The position numbers and the translations under genes are program-made. Shown here in pieces: positions 31,630 to 40,927 of a stretch of 64,000 bases of DNA (the first letter of the stretch is position 1; every line of letters begins with the position of its first letter). The notes under the pieces are model-generated. The model searched no databases. It saw only the letters and a program-made list of their open reading frames with translations, and was not told the origin of the DNA. Origin of the DNA: Symsagittifera roscoffensis (Eukaryota; Xenacoelomorpha; Acoela; Convolutidae); the NCBI RefSeq assembly GCF_963678635.1, contig NC_087063.1, positions 39,320,759-39,384,758 of the forward strand, written 5' to 3'.

Positions 31630-32241
31630 TTAAGCGTTTAAGCCATCCGTTTTAAGATCACCGTTTAAGCCATCCACAGGCTCCAAACCAAAGATTTCGC
31701 TCAAGGCATCTTTTGCTCCTACTGCTGAGGCTAAGAAAGCGGGTAAAGCGAGTAGACGAGCGGAAGAAACGCCCAAGCCACCTTTGGCTGCCAGGAGAAC
31801 TGCTTGTAAAAACTGGTTATCATCCATTTTCACGTAGGTGACCTTGCATAACGAATTTCTTAGTAATTTATCGTAGCGTTCCAAAAAATCATTTTGCAAA
31901 AAACAAGGGCTCGTACGCAAAAAATATAGGAGTTTTGGCATGCTGAAGCAACTTTTCAGGAGTTAAAAATATAATGGGCGTCTAGTTTGTCAATGACATC
32001 CGAGATTTTTTCAAGCTCCTTAATTTTTTCGTCGAGCAATTCTTTTCGGCAAAGTTCGCCGATTGGAGATCCTAAAATGAGGAGTTCTTCTTTTGTTTTT
32101 ATTTTTATTTTGGGGCATATTTCTCGAAATTGTGTTAAAATTGAATTATACTGTGTACTTGTAGTCGGTCCCAAAAAACAAAGTTCACACTTCTCAGTGT
32201 TTAAGCTCAGGCCGTAAATTTGTTCCGATTTCAGAATGTTT
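31630..32241 (-). pseudogene. RLE LINE RT thumb and linker, copy 1
   Basis: The minus-strand frame 32174-31956 reads STQYNSILTQFREICPKI, ILGSPIG and EKISDVIDKLDAHYIF, and 31941-31630 reads FLRTSPCFLQNDFLERYDKLL and SSARLLALPAFLASAVGAKD. Both follow the RT active site in the right order and match the post-RT region of RLE-bearing elements. The frame is broken around 31945 and 32240. Confidence 0.65.
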
Positions 32242-33345
32242 TTAAGACCCCGGAGTACTTACCTTATAGTCGTCGGCTAAATTCTCATCATCTAAATACC
32301 AGATGTTAATTTTCGACTCCAACTGTTTGACTAGTGTATGAATTGTTTCCGCAAAAAGGGGTGGGGCTTCAGGATCACCTTGCTGAGTTCCGTCTTCTGA
32401 CATTATGACAGAGCTTCCGTAAAAAAGGTAACTAGGTTTACCATACGCGCAGTGGGTGTAATTATACAATCCGGGGCGATTTGAATGAACATGATTCAGC
32501 ATTGTTTCTCTGTTTAAAGAGTTAAAGGCATTCTTAAAATCTAGTTTTAAAAGAACAGTGCATTTTGGATTGTCGTCGCGTTCAATTAGGTTTCGAAACG
32601 AGTGCGCAGCTATTTCTGCTCCTCGTTTGGTACCGCATCCTACCTGTACGTTTCCGAAAAAATTTTGTCGCTCGGAGAAGGCCTTGCTCCCAGCGCATTT
32701 AGACGCGATACGTCTCAGCGTGTTGCCTATGGCAATCGGTCTCAACCCTCCGTCTATCTTTATGAGGGCGATAAGCTCTGCGCCAAAAAAGAAAGGTCTT
32801 AGTGGTTCGGGTATTTTGCCATCTCCAATGAGGTTTATCAGCTGAGTGAGCGATTTCAAAAAAATAAGTCCTGCACTGCCATTCGAATTACTAACAAGAT
32901 CTTTAAAAATTTGAGGAACTATTTTATCAGGACCTGCTGCTGATCCGTTTGGAAAGGACATTATCGCTTTGTATAGGTCGAAATCGGTTACGAAAAAACT
33001 ATCCAACTTTTCAGGATTTGGAGCTGCAAATTTTGCTCGCTGCGGGTGCTTAGACAACAATTTTTGATAGTTATCAGTTGAAAAAGGAGCTATTTTGTCA
33101 TCCGAAGCAGCAAGCCTTATTCCTCCCTTTACATTTCCTTCATCGAGCTTACTACTTATTAACTTTATTCTCTGCTCGAGGTCACTCAGAGGCGGGCTTG
33201 AAACTTGGGGATGGGGTTTTGGAAGTGACACGTCATTTGCTCGAATTTTTTTATTTATCAAAGAACTCATGCTTGTGGTCTGTTTGCGTCCACTTCTTTT
33301 CGGTTGCTCCAAAAAAACAAGAACGACGTTAAAAAAATTAGCCAT
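32242..33345 (-). pseudogene. RLE LINE reverse transcriptase, copy 1
   Basis: About 367 open codons: SFPNGSAAGPDKIVPQ, FFFGAELIALIKIDGGLRPIAIGNTLRRIASKC, VQVGCGTKRGAEIAAHSFRN, the catalytic LLKLDFKNAFNSLNRE, GTQQGDPEAPPLF and the active site IWYLDDENLADD. The protein is a nuclear RT used in target-primed insertion. The N-terminal linker up to about residue 60 joins the PHD ORF (33267-33695) through an overlapping frame, so a single original ORF with a frameshift is likely. The catalytic aspartates are intact. Confidence 0.82.
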
Positions 33346-33695
33346 TTTGGAACATCTTCTACATTGTAGACGATGTCATTTATTTTTTCCGACAGACTTT
33401 CCGCCAAGGGAACACGCGAGTCTTTTGGTACTCTCTTGAGTACTCGGACATTTGAGATGGCTGTATTAACATAATTGTCTAGCACTAAATCATTACCTAT
33501 TGTTGCTTTATTAACAAATTTTACATCAACGCATAAAGGACACTGAAACCATTGGGTTTTCTTAGAGTCGCTAAGAGAAATATTTACACAACTGATATGA
33601 TAACAACTAGAACAACAATCACATCTAGTCCAATTTATCAGTCCTGAAGGTTTTAAGCAATCTTTGCTTGTACACTCTTTGTTGTTTTTCCTCAT
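33267..33695 (-). pseudogene. N-terminal PHD-finger part of the RLE LINE protein
   Basis: 142 codons starting with ATG. The first 56 residues hold a C4HC3 zinc finger (CTSKDC, CDCC, CYHISC, WFQCPLC). The rest is a hydrophilic linker (YVNTAISNVRVLKRVPKDSR). It overlaps the RT frame by about 80 bases, which suggests that one ORF was split by a frameshift near 33300. Zinc fingers upstream of the RT are usual in RLE elements for DNA binding; a PHD type is less usual. Confidence 0.7.
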
Positions 33696-33724
33696 CTTGA
33701 CGCAGCATAAAGGTTAAAAAAAGG

Positions 33725-34052
33725 ATTTTGACTGGACTTTAGGGGACTGAACCAACCCATGATAAGCGGTTAGTGGGAATTTTACAAATCAGCAAATAAA
33801 AAAAAGACAATTAAATTAATTTAATTCTTAAAATCGAAATAAAAAAATCAAAAACAAGGAACAATCTCACCCGAGCTCAGTAGGTCCAGTGGCGCACCAC
33901 CAGACTCCTCAAACCAGTTCCAGTTTCCCACCTCCCCACAGAAAGCCACTTGACAGACCTGTCTCTAGAATCCCTCAGAGGGCGCTCCTCATACAGGCAA
34001 AAACATCAAACATAACAAATCTATTTAATAAGTTTATCACAACAATTAGGCT
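33725..34052. other. Short spacer, no gene seen
   Basis: AT-rich sequence and a C-rich stretch (33890-33970) without a convincing coding frame. 34020-34055 repeats a segment found at 22945-22985. Confidence 0.4.
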
Positions 34053-34090
34053 AAAATGGCAGAATGGGAAGCGTTCGGTTATGCGGATGA

Positions 34091-34204
34091 GTTTTACAAT
34101 AAACGAATCTCAATGACGATCAATTTGCAAATAATATTAACTGACTAATTTCACACAAATTTAGGTTCTAAACCGCCATGTTGGAAAATTAGCCAATCAC
34201 AGTT
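34091..34204 (-). repeat. Older Penelope terminal repeat, left fragment
   Basis: TTTTACAATAAACG...TTAGGTTCTAAACC...TTAGCCAATCACAGTTGA matches positions 25375-25493 of pLTR copy 1 with many substitutions. Its remainder (CTCTAAAATTACTATT...CATCGCGC) is found at 37370-37560, so about 3.1 kb of other sequence separates the halves. Confidence 0.7.
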
Positions 34205-34351
34205 GATCTGCATTTCTGAAACAGTACCTGTCACTAGCGGTGTACCTCAAGGTTCCTTACTCGGCCCTCTACTTTTCATAATATATGTGAACGACCTAGA
34301 GGAAATGGCAGAATGGGAAGCGTTCGGTTATGCGAATGATTTCAAGCTTGT
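34205..34351 (+). pseudogene. LINE RT fragment, part 1 (host of RLE LINE copy 2)
   Basis: Translates to [48 protein letters not shown]. The active-site FADD reads YAND, so it is inactive. It resumes at 35582 after the RLE LINE insertion. A short duplicate of the GCAGAATGGGAAGCGTTCGG part also lies at 34057-34090. Confidence 0.75.
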
Positions 34352-35567
34352 TTTTTTAATGGTAATCAAAAGGTCAAAAGTATCATAGTAACCGAGGTTA
34401 CAGTCATGAGTCCCTTCATCATGTATTCCAGTCAAAATCCTTGGAATTTTTTAGATATGGAAGTGATAATAATAAAAGAAGATGACAAGTGTTTAAGTCC
34501 TTTTTAATTAAAATCGATACGGGTTACGTTTCTTCAATAAGAACACGCAACTCGACACGAGATAATATAATATACAATTGTTACAAGTAAAAAATTTAGT
34601 CGAAAGTTAGTTTGTCATTTTTTGTTCCGAGTACGCAAGCGGCGTTCGCAATCTGTATTGCCAGGGAGATTCTCTGTTTTAAAAAGCTGCCTGCTCTGGG
34701 TTCCTCAGTGCATATGCTTAGGTTCTTACAAAGCTTGCTCAAAAAAACTTGAGCTGGGGCCGGCCGCGCCCTGAATTTCAAAAGCTAGCGGTTGAAAAAA
34801 ATATCCATCATTTACAAGATCTTGATACTTGTCAATTTTTCGCTCTTCCACTTCAGCGGCAGCCGTACCAGGGTTACAAACAGACCCGGCATTAATCCTA
34901 CAAGGAGCTAAAGAGTCTACTACCGTTACATCCCACAGGAGCTGCTTACCATCAGCCCATGGAACGAGCGTCAAACCGTCTGGTCGCTTCTGATCGGTCC
35001 TGTAGAGGTGTCGTGGTTCTAAAACAGACGGAATGTGAGTAGATGATAGACTCTGCTTTATAAGGGCATTCAGGTTTGAATGCCTAGAGAATCTCCCTGC
35101 ACTTTTGAGGCAAGAAAGACCATGCCAACCATCCTCGGTAACGTCTTTTCCGCACACGCATTTACGCCGTTCGCATATTTTTTATCCTAATCGAAGTCCT
35201 ATCGCAATTCTGATTTGTTGGTTTGACAGTTTTAACCTTAAATTTTTGCACGAGATGACGTTCAACCATTGGGAGCCAAATCTATCTTGGAACGCGTTGA
35301 ACCTTTTTACGTCCGTTGGTTCGAGTCGTAAAATCAAGTCTGCAACTTCGCTGTCAAAAATTGGCTCCGTCCAATTTTTTTGGATTTCATTTTCCGAAGC
35401 CATTTAAATTTTTCCAAGGTCAAACCACCGTTTAAGCGTTTAAGCCATCCGTTTTAAGATCACCGTTTAAGCCATCCACAGGCTCCAAACCAAAGATTTC
35501 GCTCAAGGCATCTTTTGCTCCTACTGCTGAGGCTAAGAAAACGGGTAAAGCGAGTAGACGAGCGGAA
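34352..35567 (-). mobile_element. RLE LINE copy 2, 5'-truncated
   Basis: A 1,216-bp insertion is flanked by the exact 14-bp repeat GATTTCAAGCTTGT (34338-34351 and 35568-35581), with a short A tail (T on plus) at 34352-34357. It is nearly identical to copy 1 (24864-25312 joined to 31004-31738) and shows that sequence without the Penelope insertion. The 5' truncation at 35567 is typical of LINE copies. Confidence 0.88.
34596..35403 (-). pseudogene. RLE LINE endonuclease domain, copy 2
   Basis: Same content as copy 1: linker to RLGLG-type motif, TAA stop at the same codon, CVCGKD..HGLSC knuckle, KRPDGLTLVPW and LLWDVTVVDSL. It then continues unbroken through LVNDGYFFQPLAFEIQGAAGPSSSFFEQAL. A one-base shift at a run of seven T (34740 region) leads to CKNLSICTEEPRAGSFLKQR and IANAACVLGT, then the stop at 34596. 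Both the stop and the shift are also in copy 1. Confidence 0.78.
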
Positions 35568-35581
35568 GATTTCAAGCTTGT

Positions 35582-36058
35582 AACTTTGATGCCAGAAAAG
35601 ATACAGAAAGATCTATCGAAAGTGGAAGATTGGTGCAATGCTAACAAAATGAAAATAAACGACGGCAAATGCTTTAGCTTACCAATAAAACAGAAAGAAG
35701 GCGTAAAGCATGACCTCACGTTGAATTCAAAACAGCTTTCTGAAACAACCGAACAAAAGGACCTTGGAATAATCATGGCCAGCAAGCTATCATAGAAACC
35801 AATTGTCGATAATAGGTGTAATAAATCGCTCGGGAAGCATTCTACTTTCCGAAAGAAATATCTCCTCTCTTGCTGCTAAAAACACTAAACTCAATGCGTA
35901 CATAGGTCATGTAATACCTGCTAATAAATTACGCATCTGTGGCATTCGACCAGAATGGACGAAAATGCAGTTTCGAGTCTTTAGTAGCGAACTTTCCGAA
36001 TTGGCGATTTTGAAGAGCGTTATTCAGACGATTAGACAAATTGTGAAGGCTTGAGGAT
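35582..36058 (+). pseudogene. LINE RT fragment, part 2
   Basis: Continues the LINE cut at 34351: LMPEKIQKDLSKVEDWCNANKMKINDGKCF, KDLGIIMASKLSWKPNCR, then NRSGSILLSERNISSLAAKNTKLNAYIGHVIP. These are the RT palm/thumb blocks that follow FADD in CR1/Jockey-like LINEs. A frame change occurs near 35800. The last part (35940-36058) is open but not recognised. Confidence 0.7.
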
Positions 36059-36079
36059 TCGGAAATTCCTAATTTTTAG

Positions 36080-36960
36080 AAATTCGAAATGATGACGTAA
36101 TAATTTTGAGAGACGTCAAAAACGGCCATTTTGGAGAAAAACCGAAATAGACACGCAACAACGATAGTTGCGACGACGACAACAACGGAAAAATTGAGAA
36201 TCGGAATCAGAAAAAAGCAGAAGTAGCAGAGACTGCTCCGAGTTGCAACTATTGTGCCGCTACAATAGTTGCAAGGCCGTTGCGATTAACGGTGAAGGGT
36301 GGAAGACAGCCTTCCGGAAGGAGAATAAGAGTCTTATTTCCCCGGGTTCAAGAATCCGGAGGGGTCTCCGGATTTGAACTGAAACTATTTTACATAAACT
36401 TTTAGCTTCACTATTATGTCCTGAATTGAGTTTAATTAACATCTGAATTCATTTTACGAAGATGAGAAGCTAGGATTGGGGGGAAGGGTTGATCCATCTT
36501 CGATGGAGATGATGATTTTTATCTACTCAACAAAAACAATAGTAATATAATCAGTAGTAGTAGCCCTGTTTTTAGGAGTGACCTCGTGGTCTGGGGTTAC
36601 TGAGACCCAGCCATGAGCTCACTATTTCTTCATGTAATTAAGTTAATTTGAGCGTTCTGGTCGGAGCCGGAGAACGGCAACGTTTTTTTTGTCGACCCGA
36701 TGTTGGAAAGATCACCAAAAGAACTGGCTTGGTAGAGACGGTGAAAAGCATGTGGAGCTCTGTTGAGACGTTGGCCAGTCGCCTTATAACCTAGCTTTTT
36801 TTCCGTCGATATGTACGTCCGGGCGAATGATACAATCACCAGCTTGTTTCGCAAACAAAACTGAAAAAAATGGAGCCTGGCCAAGGAAAAGCAACTATCT
36901 GCATATTGGGCAAATGGGATAAGAGCTAAAAACAAAGACTAACTGGACTGAGTTTGCTTC
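36080..36960 (-). repeat. Dispersed repeat family A, about 0.9 kb, complement orientation
   Basis: Read on the minus strand it matches the order of 59650-60480: CATTCGCCCGGACGTAC / GACGGAAAAAAAGCTAGG, CTCTACCAAGCCAG, AGACCACGAGGTCACTCCTAAAAACAGGGC, GTTTTTGTTGAGTAGATA, TCCATCGAAGATGGATCAACCC, TAGCTTCTCATCTTC, ATTCAGGACAT. No domain is found. An LTR or non-autonomous element is possible. Confidence 0.6.
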
Positions 36961-37369
36961 CATTATCGTTTTACTTTGAACTACATGATCAATTAATGCT
37001 AGTATCAAAGTTTATGTTAACACGAAACCCAATATGGATCTTTTCTTAACAAGACAGAAAGATCTAACATCGATATTAAAAACTCGAGCAAGAAAAGCTG
37101 ACAAAAACTTTTGGAGAAGAACCAGTCAATTATTGAATTCAATAGGAAAAAAAAGGAAATAACGACATTGAACAAATTGACAAACCATACCTAACAAAAT
37201 TGAACTGGAATTACTTCTACCAAAGTTACACTGAAGTTATCTTATGTACTTATGTTCCTGGGCTTTTATATGCAACTGTGGACATTGCAACCCGGTGCAA
37301 AAAGTCGGCTTAGCTGTCAAGTGATGGGTGCAAAACATATTGTAAAAGCCTAAGCTCTCTTTCTCTCTC

Positions 37370-37600
37370 TCTAAAATTACTATTTGGATTAAATTACTTT
37401 TAACCTCTGAAATTAAATAAAAGATATCAAATTCATTCTTTTGGAATTTTCTGAGTCATAATTTCGACTAGGACATAAATGTTTTTAAATAATAAACTAA
37501 CAACGTTTTGGGTTTGAATTTTCGGTGTTAAGTCCCTGCTCCTACACGCATCGCGCCTGTTCAAACCCGATTTCTCTATCCGGGCTTTACTTTATTATCT
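37370..37600 (-). repeat. Older Penelope terminal repeat, right fragment, with endonuclease C-terminus
   Basis: CTAAAATTACTATTTGGATTAAATTACTTTTAACCTC through GTTAAGTCCCTGCTCCTACACGCATCGCGC parallels pLTR copy 1 at 25498-25680. It then continues into the start of the endonuclease-tail coding sequence (TGTTCAAACCCGATTTCTC). It completes the fragment at 34091-34204. Confidence 0.7.
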
Positions 37601-37639
37601 AAGCTAACCAAGCTAAGCGTGAACGGGAAGTTTTTCGAA

Positions 37640-37930
37640 TTCCTTAAAAACCAGGCAGCAGTTTGTAGAGATTGACATCCCATCAACTTTTTGTCTCAAG
37701 TGGCGTGCTTCAAAGATCCATATTCAGGCCATTACTTTTTCTGATCTACCTTCTCGACCTCACAGAAAACTTAACGTCTAGCGTTTACAATTTTGCTGAT
37801 TACTCGAAAATTTTATCATTTCACGAAACAAAAAAAAACACTGCAGCCTGCAATCTGAGCTAAATCACATCCGGAATTGGTGCGCCGCTCACCAAATGGC
37901 ATTCATCATTGAAAAGTTCTCAGCGATCTA
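37640..37930 (+). pseudogene. LINE RT fragment
   Basis: Reads SHQLFVSSGVLQRSIFRPLLFLIYLLDLTENL and FADYSKILSF, a degraded version of '[21 protein letters not shown]...FADDSKIL'. PQG is LQR and FADD is FADY, so it is inactive. Ends are not defined. Confidence 0.6.
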
Positions 37931-38750
37931 CATAATTTAATAAAAAAAAATTTTGTGTAGGATTAGCGCAACACATGCTTTCTCGGAATAAAACAAAGAT
38001 TTAAAAAAAATTGAGTTGAAAATTCGAGTTACCTTAAAATGTTTTTATGATTACTTTCGAAGTTGATCTTAGAGATTTGTGCGATAATTACAGGAATTCA
38101 ATCTTGAAAAAATTTATCAAGGAAGGATTTTTTAAGCAACTGATTGCTCTGAATGTTAAAATATTATGATTCTCCCGGTTTGCCCCGTTTCTATCCTTAA
38201 TCTGTATAAACATTGATTTTTACCAAGATTACGGTTTTTTGCAGCTCTTGTCAGTTTCATCTGACATTTTGTAAATTGAAGTTTCATACAGCCTGTCAAG
38301 GCGTTTGCATGATTGACAAAATTGTTTGATGCGTTCCCCTACAATGTTACCTTCCTTGAAATTGGAGTGTTCCTCTCACGATGGAACAATAATGGTGAGG
38401 ATAAGAATTTTTTACAAAACGATCAGAGATCTGAAAAATTACATAAACGTCCACAAATCCTCTAAAATTTTTTGAGGAATCAAATTTAAACAACTGTAAT
38501 TACATAATATTTTTATAAAATTTCGGTTTGGGATTATTTTTGATGCAGACGTCAGTTTTTTGAAGTTTAGCCATGTTGTACATGGTTTATTACTTTAGTG
38601 TTAATTTTTGGCTCCTGTACTCATGGCGTTTGTTGATTTTTTGCATTTTCCTTAAATATGCAAAACCTCTAGTGTGAGTAGCTTCTGAGTGTTGGCTGTT
38701 TGATCTATAGTCTCTGACTTCAGCTCAGCAGTACAGCCTACCTCCTTATT
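37931..38750. other. AT-rich stretch, no gene seen
   Basis: AT-rich sequence without a supportable coding frame. It probably contains decayed flanks of the neighbouring Penelope fragment (for example TTAATTTTTGGCTCCTGTACTCATGGCG at 38600). Confidence 0.4.
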
Positions 38751-38754
38751 ACAT

Positions 38755-39530
38755 TCTAACAAGTGTTGCACTGGGAGTCCCCTTTGTGGTGTTCATCGAA
38801 CCTCTTGGCTAAATTTCCGACTGTCTGGCCGATATAGGTGGAATTACATCCACTACATGTAAACTTATACACCACTATGGATTTCAGTTCACGATCAAAG
38901 GAAGTTTTGAGGGATGGCAAGCCTGTTTTTAAATTTCTTGTTGGAAAAATTTTTTGTGCCCCGGATATTTGCCGAAATTTTGCAACCAACAGTTTAGATG
39001 GAACGCCTCGATATTGCACTGTAAAATGGGATGTGATCCATTTGTCAGTTCTCGGTTCTCATGCCATCACCTCTAAATTTTTCTTTCCCTCAATGAGCTT
39101 GTTAAGAAATTCAAACAGTACCCTGTCCGACCATTTTTTCGGATATTGACATTCAATCCATTGTTTTTAATTTTTCTCCAATGCCCGGTCCAAATTTTCC
39201 CAGTTTGAGTTACTTCTGAAAACGTATAGACCGTCCCTTCAAAAATATTTTTTTTTGTTTTGCAAAGGTGCGCAGCCTCTAAAAATCAGAATGACGCCGG
39301 TATCAGCGGGTTTTTGGTACCACCAACATGTGACCTTCCTTCTTGAGTCCACGTTAACATTTAAATCCAAAAAGTCCAACTTACCGTTACTATCAAAATC
39401 GTCTATGGTGAACTGCAAGTAGTTTGGATGCACCTTATCGGCAGCATCAAGGAATACCCCAGGATCGTCCTTGACAGTTCTAACTATTTCGTCCATATAT
39501 CTTAGAAAAACCTTTAAGGCGTTTGTATTG
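38755..39530 (-). pseudogene. Third Penelope-like fragment (RT C-terminus and GIY-YIG)
   Basis: Minus strand: 39496-39239 reads RYMDEIVRTVKDDPG, LQFTIDDFDSNGKLDFLDLNV and VTCWWYQKPADTGVILIFRGCAP, with the YVDD motif changed to YMDE. 39019-38756 reads MQYRGVPSKLLVAKFRQI, FPTRNLKTGLPSLK and VVYKFTCSGCNSTYIGQT..AKRFDEHHKGDS of GIY-YIG. It is close to the element at 25.3-31 kb but older. Stops between the parts make it inactive. Confidence 0.75.
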
Positions 39531-39539
39531 TCATGTTGT

Positions 39540-40760
39540 TAGTGTTTTTCGAGACACCTACTGTTTATTTAGGAAGACGGAGAGTTTAATTAAAGTATTC
39601 CAGCCTGCATAATTTTTTTAAATCAGCTAGGTAAACTGTTTGTTTTGTGTTGACATGAAGAAACTTGAATAATCTTTCGAAGAGGGCAATTACTTCATTG
39701 TTACTTCTAAGCACCGATTTCCCTAATTTTAATATTTACGATTATTAACAACAAAAAATCAAAAAGGGTCAAAACATTTTTGGATGATTTTAATTTTTTG
39801 CTCGGCCGGACTGTCCTGCGTCCGCACACTATTTAAACATAGAAAAAAAATTGTCTTTTGAAATGACACTAGAATTCAGAGAGATATTTTATCGTAGGTC
39901 GTATCCTCAGAGTACAGATTTATGAAAATAATAGGAGCTTACAGCGATGTAGTATGATGCCATTTATAGTACGTGGGGTGTGGACTTAGTGTAAGTAAAG
40001 AAAGTTTGGTGTTTTTTGTGTAAATTTTGATTGATGCACTGTACCATTTTGATGAGTTTCCCGAAACTCAATGAGGACATTGACCAGGTTGTTCGGAGAG
40101 TATGTGCTTGAAAAAAAGATTAAAACGTACGACACGCCGACTTTGCGGATTAACGCTGTTATTCGAAAGAAAAAAAGGGTTGAGTAGGTTAGTTTGGACC
40201 AAAGTTTTTTTTTTAAATATTTTGATGCGAGCGTAACGAATCTTTTTTGTCGAGAAAGCTGAAAAAGCCGCAATAATCAGAACGAAGATTTTTCTTACGA
40301 CCAAGACAATAGACGCCTGAAACAAGAAGTGCTGATATTCGAGAAAGAAAACCTCCGAACAGTAACGACTGTACAGTTAAGAGACCGGGCAAAGATCTCC
40401 TACCCCAGGACCAAATACGTGCGAAACAAGTGACAAACCCAGAACGGAAAACAGCTATGGTAAATGTCGCACTATGGGCAAAATTGTCATTGGGTAAAAA
40501 AAACTGCCGGAAATGTTTTCTTTGTGAAAGTTCTACGCGCATTAAGTGAAATTGATCTGGAATAAAAAAGGACAGAACAAATAAAGGTAAGTAGGGTGTG
40601 CTCCCCTAACAAAATGAAGTGATTCAATGTGAAGTTGTTATTGAACGGGAAATTGGCGACAGGACTGTTAGACAGTTGGAGTAGCATTTTGACACGATGA
40701 ACGGCTTGGAAAGCCGGGGAGCATAAATGCTTTTAATAATAAAGCGTTAGCAGCTAACAA
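39540..40760. other. Stretch without a recognised gene
   Basis: AT-rich; several short frames on the minus strand (40068-40687) show no domains. It could include the 5' part of the gypsy remnant downstream, but I cannot show a primer-binding site, LTR or gag. Confidence 0.35.
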
Positions 40761-40927
40761 TTTGGCATTGAAAATAGTTGACAGTGTCGACATCAAAATC
40801 CAAACAAAACCAAAAACTGGAGAGTTTTCAGTAGCCCAAAAGCTTTAAGCGAAGGCATACAAGAGTTCGAGAAAAAAACCGGAATGCTGGTAGCTGATTC
40901 AATTTTTAGTGTAACCCAAGGAAAGAG

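Larger units (their letters stand above)
31004..33719 (-). mobile_element. RLE LINE copy 1, main segment (PHD, RT, restriction-like endonuclease)
   Basis: Minus-strand continuation of 24864-25312 across the Penelope insertion. Coding order is PHD finger, RT, Cys/His knuckle, and PD-(D/E)XK-type endonuclease. A C-terminal restriction-like endonuclease with one RT is the layout of the R2-like group. Stops and shifts lie between parts. I do not see a 5' UTR boundary or an outer target duplication for this copy; about 33719 is only where recognisable sequence ends. Confidence 0.75.
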
